Assembly: GCA_955652795.1 (NCBI GenBank)
Contig: CATPBQ010000160.1
Span: forward strand, 1-6,604
DNA: 6,604 nt
Direction: 5' to 3'
Origin: an uncultured Steroidobacteraceae bacterium
GTDB lineage: Bacteria; Pseudomonadota; Gammaproteobacteria; Steroidobacterales; Steroidobacteraceae
Shown here: positions 1 to 5,625 of the stretch, in pieces
Layout: every line of letters starts with the position of its first letter
Position numbering within the stretch: the stretch's first letter is position 1
Notes under the pieces: model-generated
Seen by the model: only the letters and a program-made list of their open reading frames with translations
Databases searched by the model: none
Told to the model about the DNA's origin: nothing
Program-made: the position numbers and the translations under genes

Positions 1-58
1 ATCCTCGCAGTAGACACCGCGTAGCTCTTACGATGCACGACATATTCGAGCCGATTTC

Positions 59-2446
59 ATGGGTAGTTTCCGCAAACGGCTTCTCGTGCTGATCATCGGC
101 CTGGTGATCGTCACCGAAACTGTGACGCTCGCCGCAGTGCTCGCGAGCACCCGGCGCACCGTGGAAGCGCGCGCCGCCGAGCAGTTGCGTTCCGGTGGCT
201 CGTTGGCCGAGCAGCTCATCCGCTTTCGTGCGGGCCAGCTGGCCAACGGCGTGGCCGTGCTGGCGGCGGACTTCGGCTTTCGGGAAGCCGTCGCGAGCGG
301 TGATGCGCCCACCATCCTGTCAGCCGCCCGCAACAACGCCCAGCGCATCGGCGCCGATATGGTGCTGCTGCTCGATACGCACGGCCGCGTGCTGACGTCG
401 ACGGCGCCGGCCGCGGTCGAGGCCGCCGGATCGCTGGCGACTCTGCTCGGGGATGTTTCCAGCGTGCGCGACCAACCCAACTTCCGGGTCTTTGGCGCGC
501 ATTCGTATCAGTTCTTCCTCGCGCCGGTGCGCACCCCGGAGACGATTGCCTGGGTCGCGATGGGGTTCGTGGCCGATGACGCGCTGGCGCAGAAAATCCG
601 CGATCTGGTCGGGTCGCAGGTCGCCATTGTCACCCACGGGTACGATGGGGTCGTGCGGGTCGCCGCGACGCTGCCGGCCGGACAGCGCGCTTCCGCCTCC
701 AGCCCGGCGGGCGCGTTCCCGGCGCCGAGCGACCTGCCGCACATCACTCGCCTGCGGGATACGGACTACCTGAGCTTCGCGCGGCGCCTCGACACCCGCG
801 GAGACGCGGTCGACCTCATCCTGCTGAAACCATTACAGGACGTGCTGGCTCCTTATCGCGACCTGCGTGACGCCATGCTGCTGATCGACGGCATCGCGCT
901 GGCGCTGGCCGCGGTGATCGGCGCGGTGCTCGGGCGCAGCGCGACACGTCCGATCGGCGAGCTGATGCGCGCCGCGCGGCGCATCGAGCAAGGGCAATAC
1001 GAAACGGCGGTGAAGGTCTCCGGGGGAGATGAGTTTCGCCGGCTCGCGGCCACCTTCAACGCCATGCAGAACAACATCGCGGCTCGCGAGGCGGACATCA
1101 CCTACCACGCCTACCACGATCCGCTGACGCAACTGCCAAACCGCGCGCTGGTCAAACGCGGGCTCGAGAATCTCGTGAGCGGCGTCGAGGGCCACTCGAG
1201 CGCGGCGCTGGTGCTCATCGAGCTTCGCAACCTGCGCGACATCAACGCCTCTCTCGGACACCAGGTCGGAGACGAGGTGCTGCGCGAAGCGTCCCGCCGG
1301 CTGAAACACAACGTGGCCGCCGCCGACACGGTTGCACGTCTCGGTGAAACCCAATTGCTGGTGATCGCGCCGGGCTGCTCCGCGGAGCGCTCGCTGCTGT
1401 ACGCCGAGCAGCTGGTCGCGGTGATGCGCACGGGTTTTCACCTGGCGGGCGTAGCCCTCGATCTGCGCCTGGCTTGCGGGGTATGCCTGTTCCCTGCTCA
1501 TGGCCGCAGCGCGGATGAGCTGCTGCAGCGGGTGCAGGTGGCTCTGGAGGATGCCGACGAGGCGCGCGCGGAGGTGGCGATGTACCGTCCCGGACAGGAC
1601 GAACAGCATCGTCGCCGGCTCACGCTGATCACCGATCTGTTCAGCGCCATCGATCAGGACGCTCTCACGCTGGTGTATCAGCCGAAGGTCGCGATGGCGA
1701 CCCGCTCGGTCAAGAGTCTCGAAGCCCTGGTGCGCTGGACTCACCCGCAGCTCGGGCCGGTGCCGCCGGGGGAATTCGTTCCGCTGGCGGAGAGCACCGG
1801 CGGCTCGCGCCGGCTCACCAACTGGGTACTCGCCGCGGCGGTGCGGCAGATGGGCGAGTGGCGCCGCATGGGTCTGGAGGTGGACCTGGCGGTGAACCTG
1901 TCGGCGCCCGACATTCTGGACCCGGATCTCGGCGATGAGATCCTGCAGCTGCTGCGCCAGCATCGGGTGGATTCCACGGCCCTGCTGCTGGAGATCACCG
2001 AAAGCGCGGTGATGCGTGATCCGCAGGTTGCGGTGCGCAACATGCAACTGCTGCGCATCGCCGGAGTGCGCTTCTCGATCGACGATTTCGGAACCGGGCA
2101 CTCCTCGCTGTCGCAGCTGAGTGTGCTGCCGGTAGATGAGCTGAAAATCGATCGCTCGTTCATTTCTCAGGGCAGCGGCGCGGTCACCATCGTCACTTCG
2201 ACCATCGAGCTCGCTCACAGCATGGGACTGAAGGTCGTCGCCGAAGGAGTGGAGGAGCCGGCCGCCTGGAACCTGCTGCGCCGTCTGGGCTGCGACTTCG
2301 CTCAAGGGTACCTGATCAGTCCGCCGCTTCCCGCGGCGCAAGTGCCGGCGTTCATCGCCAAGGCCAACCAGCTTCTGCCGGCCTCCGACTCGACGCTGCT
2401 GCAGCTGCGGGCGCTCGAGCAGCTGACGGAGCGCTCCGGGCGCTGA
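59..2446 (+). CDS. Membrane-bound dCache-HAMP-degenerate GGDEF-EAL protein, probable c-di-GMP phosphodiesterase
   Basis: A 795-residue inner-membrane signalling protein. It has a membrane segment at about residues 8-28, a periplasmic region at about 30-270 resembling double-Cache (dCache_3-type) sensors, a second membrane helix at about 272-293 and a HAMP linker at about 294-346. A GGDEF-like domain begins with DPLTQLPNR at 354-362, but its signature is GETQL (429-433), the metal-site Asp is Glu388, and the RxxD inhibitory site is absent, so cyclase activity is unlikely. The EAL domain looks complete: EAL 555-557, Asn613, EITES 645-649, DDFGTG 675-680, Lys696, Glu729 and QGY 749-751. I infer hydrolysis of c-di-GMP to pGpG in the cytoplasm, controlled by a periplasmic ligand and perhaps by GTP binding to the GGDEF remnant. 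An in-frame stop at 11-13 and the first ATG at 59 set the start, although the ribosome site is weak. Bases 1-58 contain no recognisable gene. The ligand is unknown. Confidence 0.93.
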   Translation: MGSFRKRLLVLIIGLVIVTETVTLAAVLASTRRTVEARAAEQLRSGGSLAEQLIRFRAGQLANGVAVLAADFGFREAVASGDAPTILSAARNNAQRIGADMVLLLDTHGRVLTSTAPAAVEAAGSLATLLGDVSSVRDQPNFRVFGAHSYQFFLAPVRTPETIAWVAMGFVADDALAQKIRDLVGSQVAIVTHGYDGVVRVAATLPAGQRASASSPAGAFPAPSDLPHITRLRDTDYLSFARRLDTRGDAVDLILLKPLQDVLAPYRDLRDAMLLIDGIALALAAVIGAVLGRSATRPIGELMRAARRIEQGQYETAVKVSGGDEFRRLAATFNAMQNNIAAREADITYHAYHDPLTQLPNRALVKRGLENLVSGVEGHSSAALVLIELRNLRDINASLGHQVGDEVLREASRRLKHNVAAADTVARLGETQLLVIAPGCSAERSLLYAEQLVAVMRTGFHLAGVALDLRLACGVCLFPAHGRSADELLQRVQVALEDADEARAEVAMYRPGQDEQHRRRLTLITDLFSAIDQDALTLVYQPKVAMATRSVKSLEALVRWTHPQLGPVPPGEFVPLAESTGGSRRLTNWVLAAAVRQMGEWRRMGLEVDLAVNLSAPDILDPDLGDEILQLLRQHRVDSTALLLEITESAVMRDPQVAVRNMQLLRIAGVRFSIDDFGTGHSSLSQLSVLPVDELKIDRSFISQGSGAVTIVTSTIELAHSMGLKVVAEGVEEPAAWNLLRRLGCDFAQGYLISPPLPAAQVPAFIAKANQLLPASDSTLLQLRALEQLTERSGR

Positions 2447-2447
2447 T

Positions 2448-2484
2448 CCCTGGACCGCGATCTGCGCCAGCGGCGCTTCCAGGG
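2448..2484. terminator. Two-part hairpin between convergent genes, possible bidirectional terminator
   Basis: The gap between the two stop codons contains a perfect 7-bp outer stem (CCCTGGA 2448-2454 with TCCAGGG 2478-2484). Inside it is a 5-bp hairpin (GCGCC 2464-2468, loop AGC, GGCGC 2472-2476). Its position between convergent genes suits a bidirectional terminator. Neither strand has a T-run after the stem, so efficient intrinsic termination is doubtful. Confidence 0.35.
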
Positions 2485-2488
2485 CGCT

Positions 2489-3409
2489 TCAATCCAGCAG
2501 CGCGTCCACGCGCCGCCGGTACTGCAACAGCAACTCCGTGGCAAAGTCGGCGAACACCCGGATCTTGGGCGAGTCGCGCAGCGCGCTGCGGCACACGACC
2601 GAAATGGGTGCGCCCGGCGCCGACCACTCGCGCAGCACCACCTCGAGCCGACCGGTGGCGAGCGCCTCGGCCACCACCAGGTCCATGGTCTGCACGATGC
2701 CGGCGCTGCGGATCGCGGCCATGATCTGCGCCTCGACGGAATTGAACGCGACGTTGAACGTCAGGGACAGCTGCTTGCGTACCGCGCCGCGCTGGAACTG
2801 CCACTTGTGCGCGCGGCGGTTGCCGGCTGCGAGATGCCCGACCAGCTTGTGACGGCGCAGCTCCTCGGGCTCCGCGGGCACACCGTGCGCGCGCAGGTAC
2901 TCAGGCGCGGCGCAGGTCAGCAGGCGCGTCGTCACCACGCGGCGCGCCACCAGATGCGGCTCGCGCACCGCCCCGACGCGCACCACCAGGTCGACTTCCT
3001 CGGCGATGAGGTCGATGACCCGGTCGTTGAACTGCACCTCCAGCTGCAGGTCCGGGTAGCGGGCCGTGAATTTGGGCAACGCCGGGATCAGCAGCGCGCG
3101 GCCGAACACCACCGGCACGTCCACGCGCAGGCGCCCCTGCGGTGACAGACGCGTGCGCCTGAGGGTCTCGTCGGCGGCCTCGAGCTCGGCCAGGATCCGC
3201 TGGCAGCGCGCCAGATACTCCGCGCCGTCGCTCGTCAGTCCCACCCGGCGCGTGGTGCGGTGGAACAGCTGGCAACGCAGGTGCTGCTCGAGCTCGGCCA
3301 CGTGCGTGCTCACCACCGCACGCGAGACCCCGAGCGCGTCCGCGGCCCGGGTGAAGGAGTGCAGGTCTGCGACCCGCAGGAAGCTGCGCATGCACACGAG
3401 CTGATCCAT
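2489..3409 (-). CDS. LysR-family transcriptional regulator
   Basis: A 306-residue cytoplasmic DNA-binding regulator of usual LysR length. The N-terminal winged helix-turn-helix covers about residues 1-60, with the typical pattern SFTRAADALGVSRAVVSTHV at 18-37, then LFHRTTRRVGLTSDG and the linker helix. Residues from about 90 to 295 form the periplasmic-binding-protein-like effector domain. The sequence style resembles the CrgA/DmlR branch, which is an impression only. The reading frame is open back to 3598, but residues before the ATG at 3409 do not look like protein and add nothing to the family fold, so I start at MDQLVCMRSF. There is no clear Shine-Dalgarno. The gene converges with the EAL gene (42-bp gap) and faces an intergenic stretch rather than an evident metabolic target, so its regulon and inducer cannot be guessed. 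An inverted repeat just upstream may serve autoregulation. Confidence 0.92.
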   Translation of the reverse strand: MDQLVCMRSFLRVADLHSFTRAADALGVSRAVVSTHVAELEQHLRCQLFHRTTRRVGLTSDGAEYLARCQRILAELEAADETLRRTRLSPQGRLRVDVPVVFGRALLIPALPKFTARYPDLQLEVQFNDRVIDLIAEEVDLVVRVGAVREPHLVARRVVTTRLLTCAAPEYLRAHGVPAEPEELRRHKLVGHLAAGNRRAHKWQFQRGAVRKQLSLTFNVAFNSVEAQIMAAIRSAGIVQTMDLVVAEALATGRLEVVLREWSAPGAPISVVCRSALRDSPKIRVFADFATELLLQYRRRVDALLD

Positions 3410-3411
3410 GC

Positions 3412-3433
3412 CGGGAATTGTAAGGCATTCCCG
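3412..3433 (-). promoter_or_regulatory. Inverted repeat around a -10-like box upstream of lysR, candidate operator
   Basis: Perfect 7-bp arms, CGGGAAT (3412-3418) and ATTCCCG (3427-3433), are separated by 8 bp and sit 2 bp upstream of the LysR start codon. On the minus strand the region includes TACAAT (3422-3417), five of six matches to the sigma-70 -10 consensus. It ends 7 nt before the ATG, so transcription could begin at or next to the start codon. No good -35 is visible. An operator covering its own -10 would fit the autorepression common among LysR regulators. Confidence 0.42.
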
Positions 3434-3536
3434 AACAATGAATTCGCGATTAGACTGTTTTTGAAAGTGCTGCCCGCTCCTACAGTCAGGTGCGCCGAGT
3501 GTACCGCCGGTGCGCGCGGACTGAACTGGAGGGCGT

Positions 3537-3860
3537 ATGTTCATATTCAACCGGCCGTTCGGGGCGGTCGCTGCCGGACTGGGCGTTGCACTGCTCATCG
3601 TATGTCTGGATCGCGCGCGTCAACCCCGGGAAATCCCCCAGGACGGCGCGCGTGTGGTAAATACGACACCCTCCCTTGTGTCCCGCCCGGCGCATGCGGT
3701 ATCGTCCGCGCCGGTTCGTGACCGTTCCCTTTCCTGCCGCCTGCCGCCCGCCTCGTTTGCGAGTTGGCTTCCGAGTCTGAAAAGCCGAATCGTTCTCGAC
3801 CAGGTGGCAGTGCGCGCGCCGACGAATCAACCGATCTTCGGTGGTATGCGCTCCTGCTAG
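3537..3860 (+). CDS. Doubtful small ORF, possible single-pass membrane protein
   Basis: A 107-residue open frame with a plausible ribosome site (GGAGG, 4 nt before ATG 3537). Its hydrophobic stretch at about residues 10-23 (AVAAGLGVALLIVC) could be a membrane anchor. I recognise no family. The remainder is rich in Arg, Pro and Ser and has no domain-like pattern. The last half overlaps a candidate promoter (3676-3705) and the likely leader of the RRM gene, so at least that part may be chance translation of untranslated DNA. It lies divergent to lysR, the classic position of a LysR target. If the ORF is not real, 3410-3886 is a long intergenic region holding only the regulatory elements listed here. 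Confidence 0.28.
   Translation: MFIFNRPFGAVAAGLGVALLIVCLDRARQPREIPQDGARVVNTTPSLVSRPAHAVSSAPVRDRSLSCRLPPASFASWLPSLKSRIVLDQVAVRAPTNQPIFGGMRSC
3676..3705 (+). promoter_or_regulatory. Candidate sigma-70 promoter for the RRM protein gene
   Basis: TTGTGT (3676-3681) and TATCGT (3700-3705) are separated by 18 bp. They match the -35 consensus at three and the -10 consensus at four of six positions. Transcription would start near 3712, giving a leader of about 175 nt before ATG 3887. Long leaders are typical of cold-shock-type mRNAs. The call rests on weak hexamers. Confidence 0.33.
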
Positions 3861-3878
3861 TACTTTTTTTTCAGGAGT
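3850..3878 (+). promoter_or_regulatory. Candidate Shine-Dalgarno-masking hairpin with U8 loop
   Basis: CTCCTG (3851-3856) is a perfect reverse complement of CAGGAG (3872-3877), the Shine-Dalgarno of the RRM gene, and a G-U pair (3850/3878) can extend the stem. The loop holds eight consecutive T (3864-3871). Folding would hide the ribosome site, and an open form exposes it with a 9-nt spacing to ATG 3887. A small hairpin, ACCGA/TCGGT (3830-3842), lies just upstream. This could be a temperature- or protein-responsive translational switch. A 15-nt loop on six pairs is only modestly stable. Confidence 0.4.
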
Positions 3879-3886
3879 TTGATTGC

Positions 3887-4171
3887 ATGACGAAGATCTA
3901 TGTTGGCAACCTGCCGTTTTCCGCCACTGATGCCGAGATCCGCGAGCTGTTCGCGGCGCACGGCACTGTCGAGTCGGTGAGCATCATCACCGATCGCGAC
4001 ACTGGCCGGCCGCGCGGCTTCGGGTTCGTTGAGATGTCACGCGCCGATGCGTCGCGCGCGATCCAGAACCTCAATGGCAAGGAGCTGGGCGGACGTCCGT
4101 TGCGGGTGAATGAGGCTCAGGAGCGTACCGGCGGTGGCGGCAACCGCGGCGGCGCGCCGAAGCGCTGGTAA
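3887..4171 (+). CDS. Small RRM-domain RNA-binding protein (glycine-rich, cold-shock type)
   Basis: A 94-residue protein made almost entirely of one RNA recognition motif. RNP2 is IYVGNL (4-9) and RNP1 is RGFGFVEM (43-50), supplying the aromatic residues Tyr5, Phe45 and Phe47 that stack on RNA bases. The usual final aromatic of RNP1 is Met50. A short Gly/Arg-rich tail (82-94, GGGGNRGGAPKRW) follows. Bacterial proteins of this kind, as in cyanobacteria and many proteobacteria, bind single-stranded RNA and are often cold-induced. The RNA target here is unknown. The start at 3887 is fixed by AGGAG (3873-3877) and by RNP2 sitting at the normal distance from the N-terminus. The frame is open upstream to 3764, but that part is leader. 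A strong terminator follows, then the gene for a tiny ribosomal protein on the same strand. Confidence 0.94.
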   Translation: MTKIYVGNLPFSATDAEIRELFAAHGTVESVSIITDRDTGRPRGFGFVEMSRADASRAIQNLNGKELGGRPLRVNEAQERTGGGGNRGGAPKRW

Positions 4172-4187
4172 GCGTCAAGGCTGCCAA

Positions 4188-4234
4188 GGGGCCGGTCGTG
4201 CGTGCCTGCAAGGCATCGGCGACCGGCCTTTCTC
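4188..4234 (+). terminator. Rho-independent terminator after the RRM gene
   Basis: A perfect 9-bp stem (GGCCGGTCG 4190-4198 with CGACCGGCC 4220-4228) is extended at the base by two possible G-U pairs. It encloses an inner hairpin (TGCCT 4203-4207, loop GCA, AGGCA 4211-4215). It is followed by the T-rich TTTCTC (4229-4234) and begins 16 nt after the RRM stop codon. The interrupted T-run may let some polymerase read through to the bTHX gene. Confidence 0.82.
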
Positions 4235-4266
4235 ATTATGTGAAGAGCGAATCGGAGTGATTTCTC

Positions 4267-4386
4267 ATGGGCAAAGGTGATCCCAGAACCCGCCGCGGCA
4301 AGATCTACCAGGGCTCGTTCGGCAAGTCGCGCCCCAAGGATCCGGCGAAGAGAAAGAAGAAAGCGGCCCAGGCCGCGAAGCGCTGA
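4267..4386 (+). CDS. Small-subunit ribosomal protein bTHX (30S ribosomal protein THX family)
   Basis: A 39-residue, very basic protein starting MGKGDPRTRRGKIYQGSFGK, then RPKDP and a Lys/Ala-rich tail. The MGKGD-xx-TRRGKI-x-G-x-x-GK pattern is the hallmark of bTHX, first described in the Thermus 30S subunit. There the peptide lies in a cavity of the 16S rRNA head and stabilises it. Relatives occur in many proteobacteria and in plant organelles. The charged tail (28-39) is longer than in Thermus (27 residues). The start is supported by GGAG at 4254-4257, nine nt before ATG. No clear promoter lies in the 32 nt after the upstream terminator, so it may depend on readthrough from the RRM gene or on a promoter I do not recognise. 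It converges with the FabH-type gene, whose stop is 46 nt beyond its own. Confidence 0.9.
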   Translation: MGKGDPRTRRGKIYQGSFGKSRPKDPAKRKKKAAQAAKR

Positions 4387-4411
4387 GCGTGCGTTACACG
4401 CTTGCCCGAGC

Positions 4412-4433
4412 GCGCCTGCTGCCGGGCAGGCGC
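4412..4433. terminator. Hairpin between convergent bTHX and fabH-type genes
   Basis: A perfect 8-bp stem, GCGCCTGC (4412-4419) with GCAGGCGC (4426-4433), has a 6-nt loop and reaches the stop codon of the minus-strand gene. A weaker GCGTG/CACGC hairpin (4387-4401) precedes it. Neither is followed by a T-run, so a terminator or transcript-stabilising role is only suggested by position. Confidence 0.35.
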
Positions 4434-5536
4434 TAAGCGAACGGCGTGGTGGGAGCGGCCGCCGACGGCCGCGTCTTGCGCTCCAGGCACTCGCGAATGA
4501 TCTGCAGCGCCGGGCGCTCGTTCGGCGGCAACTCCACGGCGCTCGATTTCAAGGGCGTGGTGCGGCTGCCCCAGCGCACGACATGGGCGCAGTAACTCAA
4601 GCCCCCGCCGAAACCGGGCATCAGCAGCAGCGCCCCCGGGCGCACGCGTTGCTCTTCCAGCGCCTCGCACAGGGCGACCGGCACGGTGGCCGCCGACATG
4701 TTGCCGTAGCGCTGTATGTTCACGTACACCCGCTCCATCGGCACCTGCGTGCGCTTGGCGACGGCTTCGATGATGCGCAGGTTCGCCTGGTGCGGCACCA
4801 CCAGGTCCACGTCCTGGGGCTTGAAGTTCAGTCGCGTGAGCGTGTCCTCACAGGCGCCGCTCATGCCCTGCACGGCGCGCTTGAAGATTTCCTGGCCCTC
4901 GAACTGCCAGCGGGTGATGCCGTAGAGCACGCCGCGGTTGGCATAGCGCCCGCCCATGCCCTGCACGCGCAGGATCTCGCGCGCGTCGCCATAGCAGCCG
5001 AGCTTTTCGGCGAGCACGCCCTCATCGCGATCGCTGGCCTCGAGCACCACCGCCGCCGCGCCATCGCCGAACAGCACCGCGACATCGCGGTCGCTCCAGT
5101 CCATGAACGGCGAGATGAGCTCCGCGCCGATCACCAGGGCGTTGCGCACCACCTGCGTGCGGATCAGCGCGGTGGCGGCGGACAGGCCGTAGAGAAAACT
5201 GGTGCAGGCGGTGTTGATGTCGAAGGCCGCCGCGGGCTGCGCGCCGATGCGCATCTGGATGCCTGAAGCCATGTTCGGCACCTGGTCCTCATGGCTGCAG
5301 GTGCCGAACACGATGAGCTCGATGCTGCTGCCGGGGACTCCGGCGGCGGCGAGCGCGCGCGCCGCCGCCACGTACGCGAGCTCTTCCAGGCCGACGTGGG
5401 AGATTCGCCGCTCGCGAATCCCGGTGCGAGTGACGATCCATTCGTCGCTCGTGTCGAGCAGACTGGAAAGATCGTGGTTGCTGAGCACCGCCGGCGGCAG
5501 GCACTTGCCCCAGCCGGTGATGGCCGCGTGGATCAC
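4433..5536 (-). CDS. fabH: 3-oxoacyl-ACP synthase III (KAS III, FabH-type)
   Basis: A 367-residue thiolase-fold condensing enzyme of the cytoplasm. It carries the KAS III triad: Cys111 in DINTACTSF, His249 in VPHQANLRI and Asn279 in YGNMSAA. Family enzymes condense an acyl-CoA primer with malonyl-ACP to start fatty-acid synthesis. TSDEWIVTRTGIRERR (29-44) and LFGDGAAAVVLE (155-166) are further family signatures. The GTG at 5536 is chosen because the motif ITGWGKCLPP follows at the normal place and a purine-rich GAGAGGGGG lies just upstream. The frame stays open to 5692, but that stretch crosses the divergent promoter region. A tail of about 43 residues after the usual C-terminal GGGLSYCAHVVRWG contains VELPPNERPALQII and is absent from short FabH of about 320 residues. 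No plsX, fabD, fabG or acpP lies beside it, so this may be a secondary paralogue using a longer primer, like Pseudomonas PA3286. Confidence 0.93.
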   Translation of the reverse strand: MIHAAITGWGKCLPPAVLSNHDLSSLLDTSDEWIVTRTGIRERRISHVGLEELAYVAAARALAAAGVPGSSIELIVFGTCSHEDQVPNMASGIQMRIGAQPAAAFDINTACTSFLYGLSAATALIRTQVVRNALVIGAELISPFMDWSDRDVAVLFGDGAAAVVLEASDRDEGVLAEKLGCYGDAREILRVQGMGGRYANRGVLYGITRWQFEGQEIFKRAVQGMSGACEDTLTRLNFKPQDVDLVVPHQANLRIIEAVAKRTQVPMERVYVNIQRYGNMSAATVPVALCEALEEQRVRPGALLLMPGFGGGLSYCAHVVRWGSRTTPLKSSAVELPPNERPALQIIRECLERKTRPSAAAPTTPFA

Positions 5537-5560
5537 GGTGACGCCCCCTCTCGCTTCGTA

Positions 5561-5569
5561 AGAATAGCA
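5561..5569 (-). promoter_or_regulatory. Extended -10 candidate promoter of the fabH-type gene
   Basis: On the minus strand TGC precedes TATTCT (5566-5561), an extended -10 with four of six consensus matches. Transcription would begin near 5554, leaving a leader of about 18 nt that just includes the purine-rich ribosome site. No good -35 is visible, which is tolerable for an extended -10. Confidence 0.38.
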
Positions 5570-5578
5570 GGCTGGCGC

Positions 5579-5584
5579 TACAAT
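5579..5584 (+). promoter_or_regulatory. -10 candidate (TACAAT) for the membrane protein gene
   Basis: TACAAT matches five of six consensus bases. The predicted start is near 5591, giving a leader of about 35 nt to ATG 5626. The 17-18 bp upstream position offers only a weak -35 (TTCGTA, 5555-5560), which overlaps the opposing promoter. Confidence 0.38.
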
Positions 5585-5611
5585 CCGCAGCCTGAACGGT
5601 GCCGTGCTGCC

Positions 5612-5618
5612 AGGAGGT
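5612..5618 (+). promoter_or_regulatory. Consensus Shine-Dalgarno deciding the start at 5626
   Basis: AGGAGGT is a full complement to the 16S rRNA 3' end. Its AGGAGG core ends 8 nt before ATG 5626. It rules out the upstream in-frame ATG at 5599, which would place this site inside the coding region. Confidence 0.85.
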
Positions 5619-5625
5619 CCTGAAG

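Noticed and set aside
1..58. Possible tail of an upstream gene ending at TAG 11-13
   Set aside because: Only three codons are visible before the stop and nothing supports their being coding.
833..2341. 502-residue open frame antisense to the EAL gene
   Set aside because: It is rich in Arg, His and Gln without domain pattern, typical of the shadow frame opposite a high-GC gene. The sense strand holds all the EAL motifs.
3410..3598. 63-residue N-terminal extension of the LysR regulator
   Set aside because: It has no domain character, would make the protein atypically long, and crosses the inverted repeat and intergenic region. The ATG at 3409 gives the standard LysR N-terminus.
3864..3871. 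Run of eight T as an intrinsic terminator
   Set aside because: The nearest upstream hairpin (3830-3842) ends 21 nt before the T-run, too far for a terminator, and the run abuts a ribosome site.
3764..3886. 41-residue N-terminal extension of the RRM protein
   Set aside because: The Shine-Dalgarno at 3873-3877 and the RNP2 position fix the start at 3887. The upstream part has no similarity to RRM proteins.
4229..4268. Direct repeat TTTCTCAT (4229-4236 and 4261-4268)
   Set aside because: Eight bases repeated once. The first copy is the terminator tail and the second overlaps the bTHX start codon, so chance is a sufficient explanation.
4277..5266. 329-residue open frame antisense to the fabH-type gene and overlapping the bTHX gene
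   Set aside because: Composition is Arg/Ala/His-rich and non-globular. Both overlapped genes have family-diagnostic motifs on their own frames.
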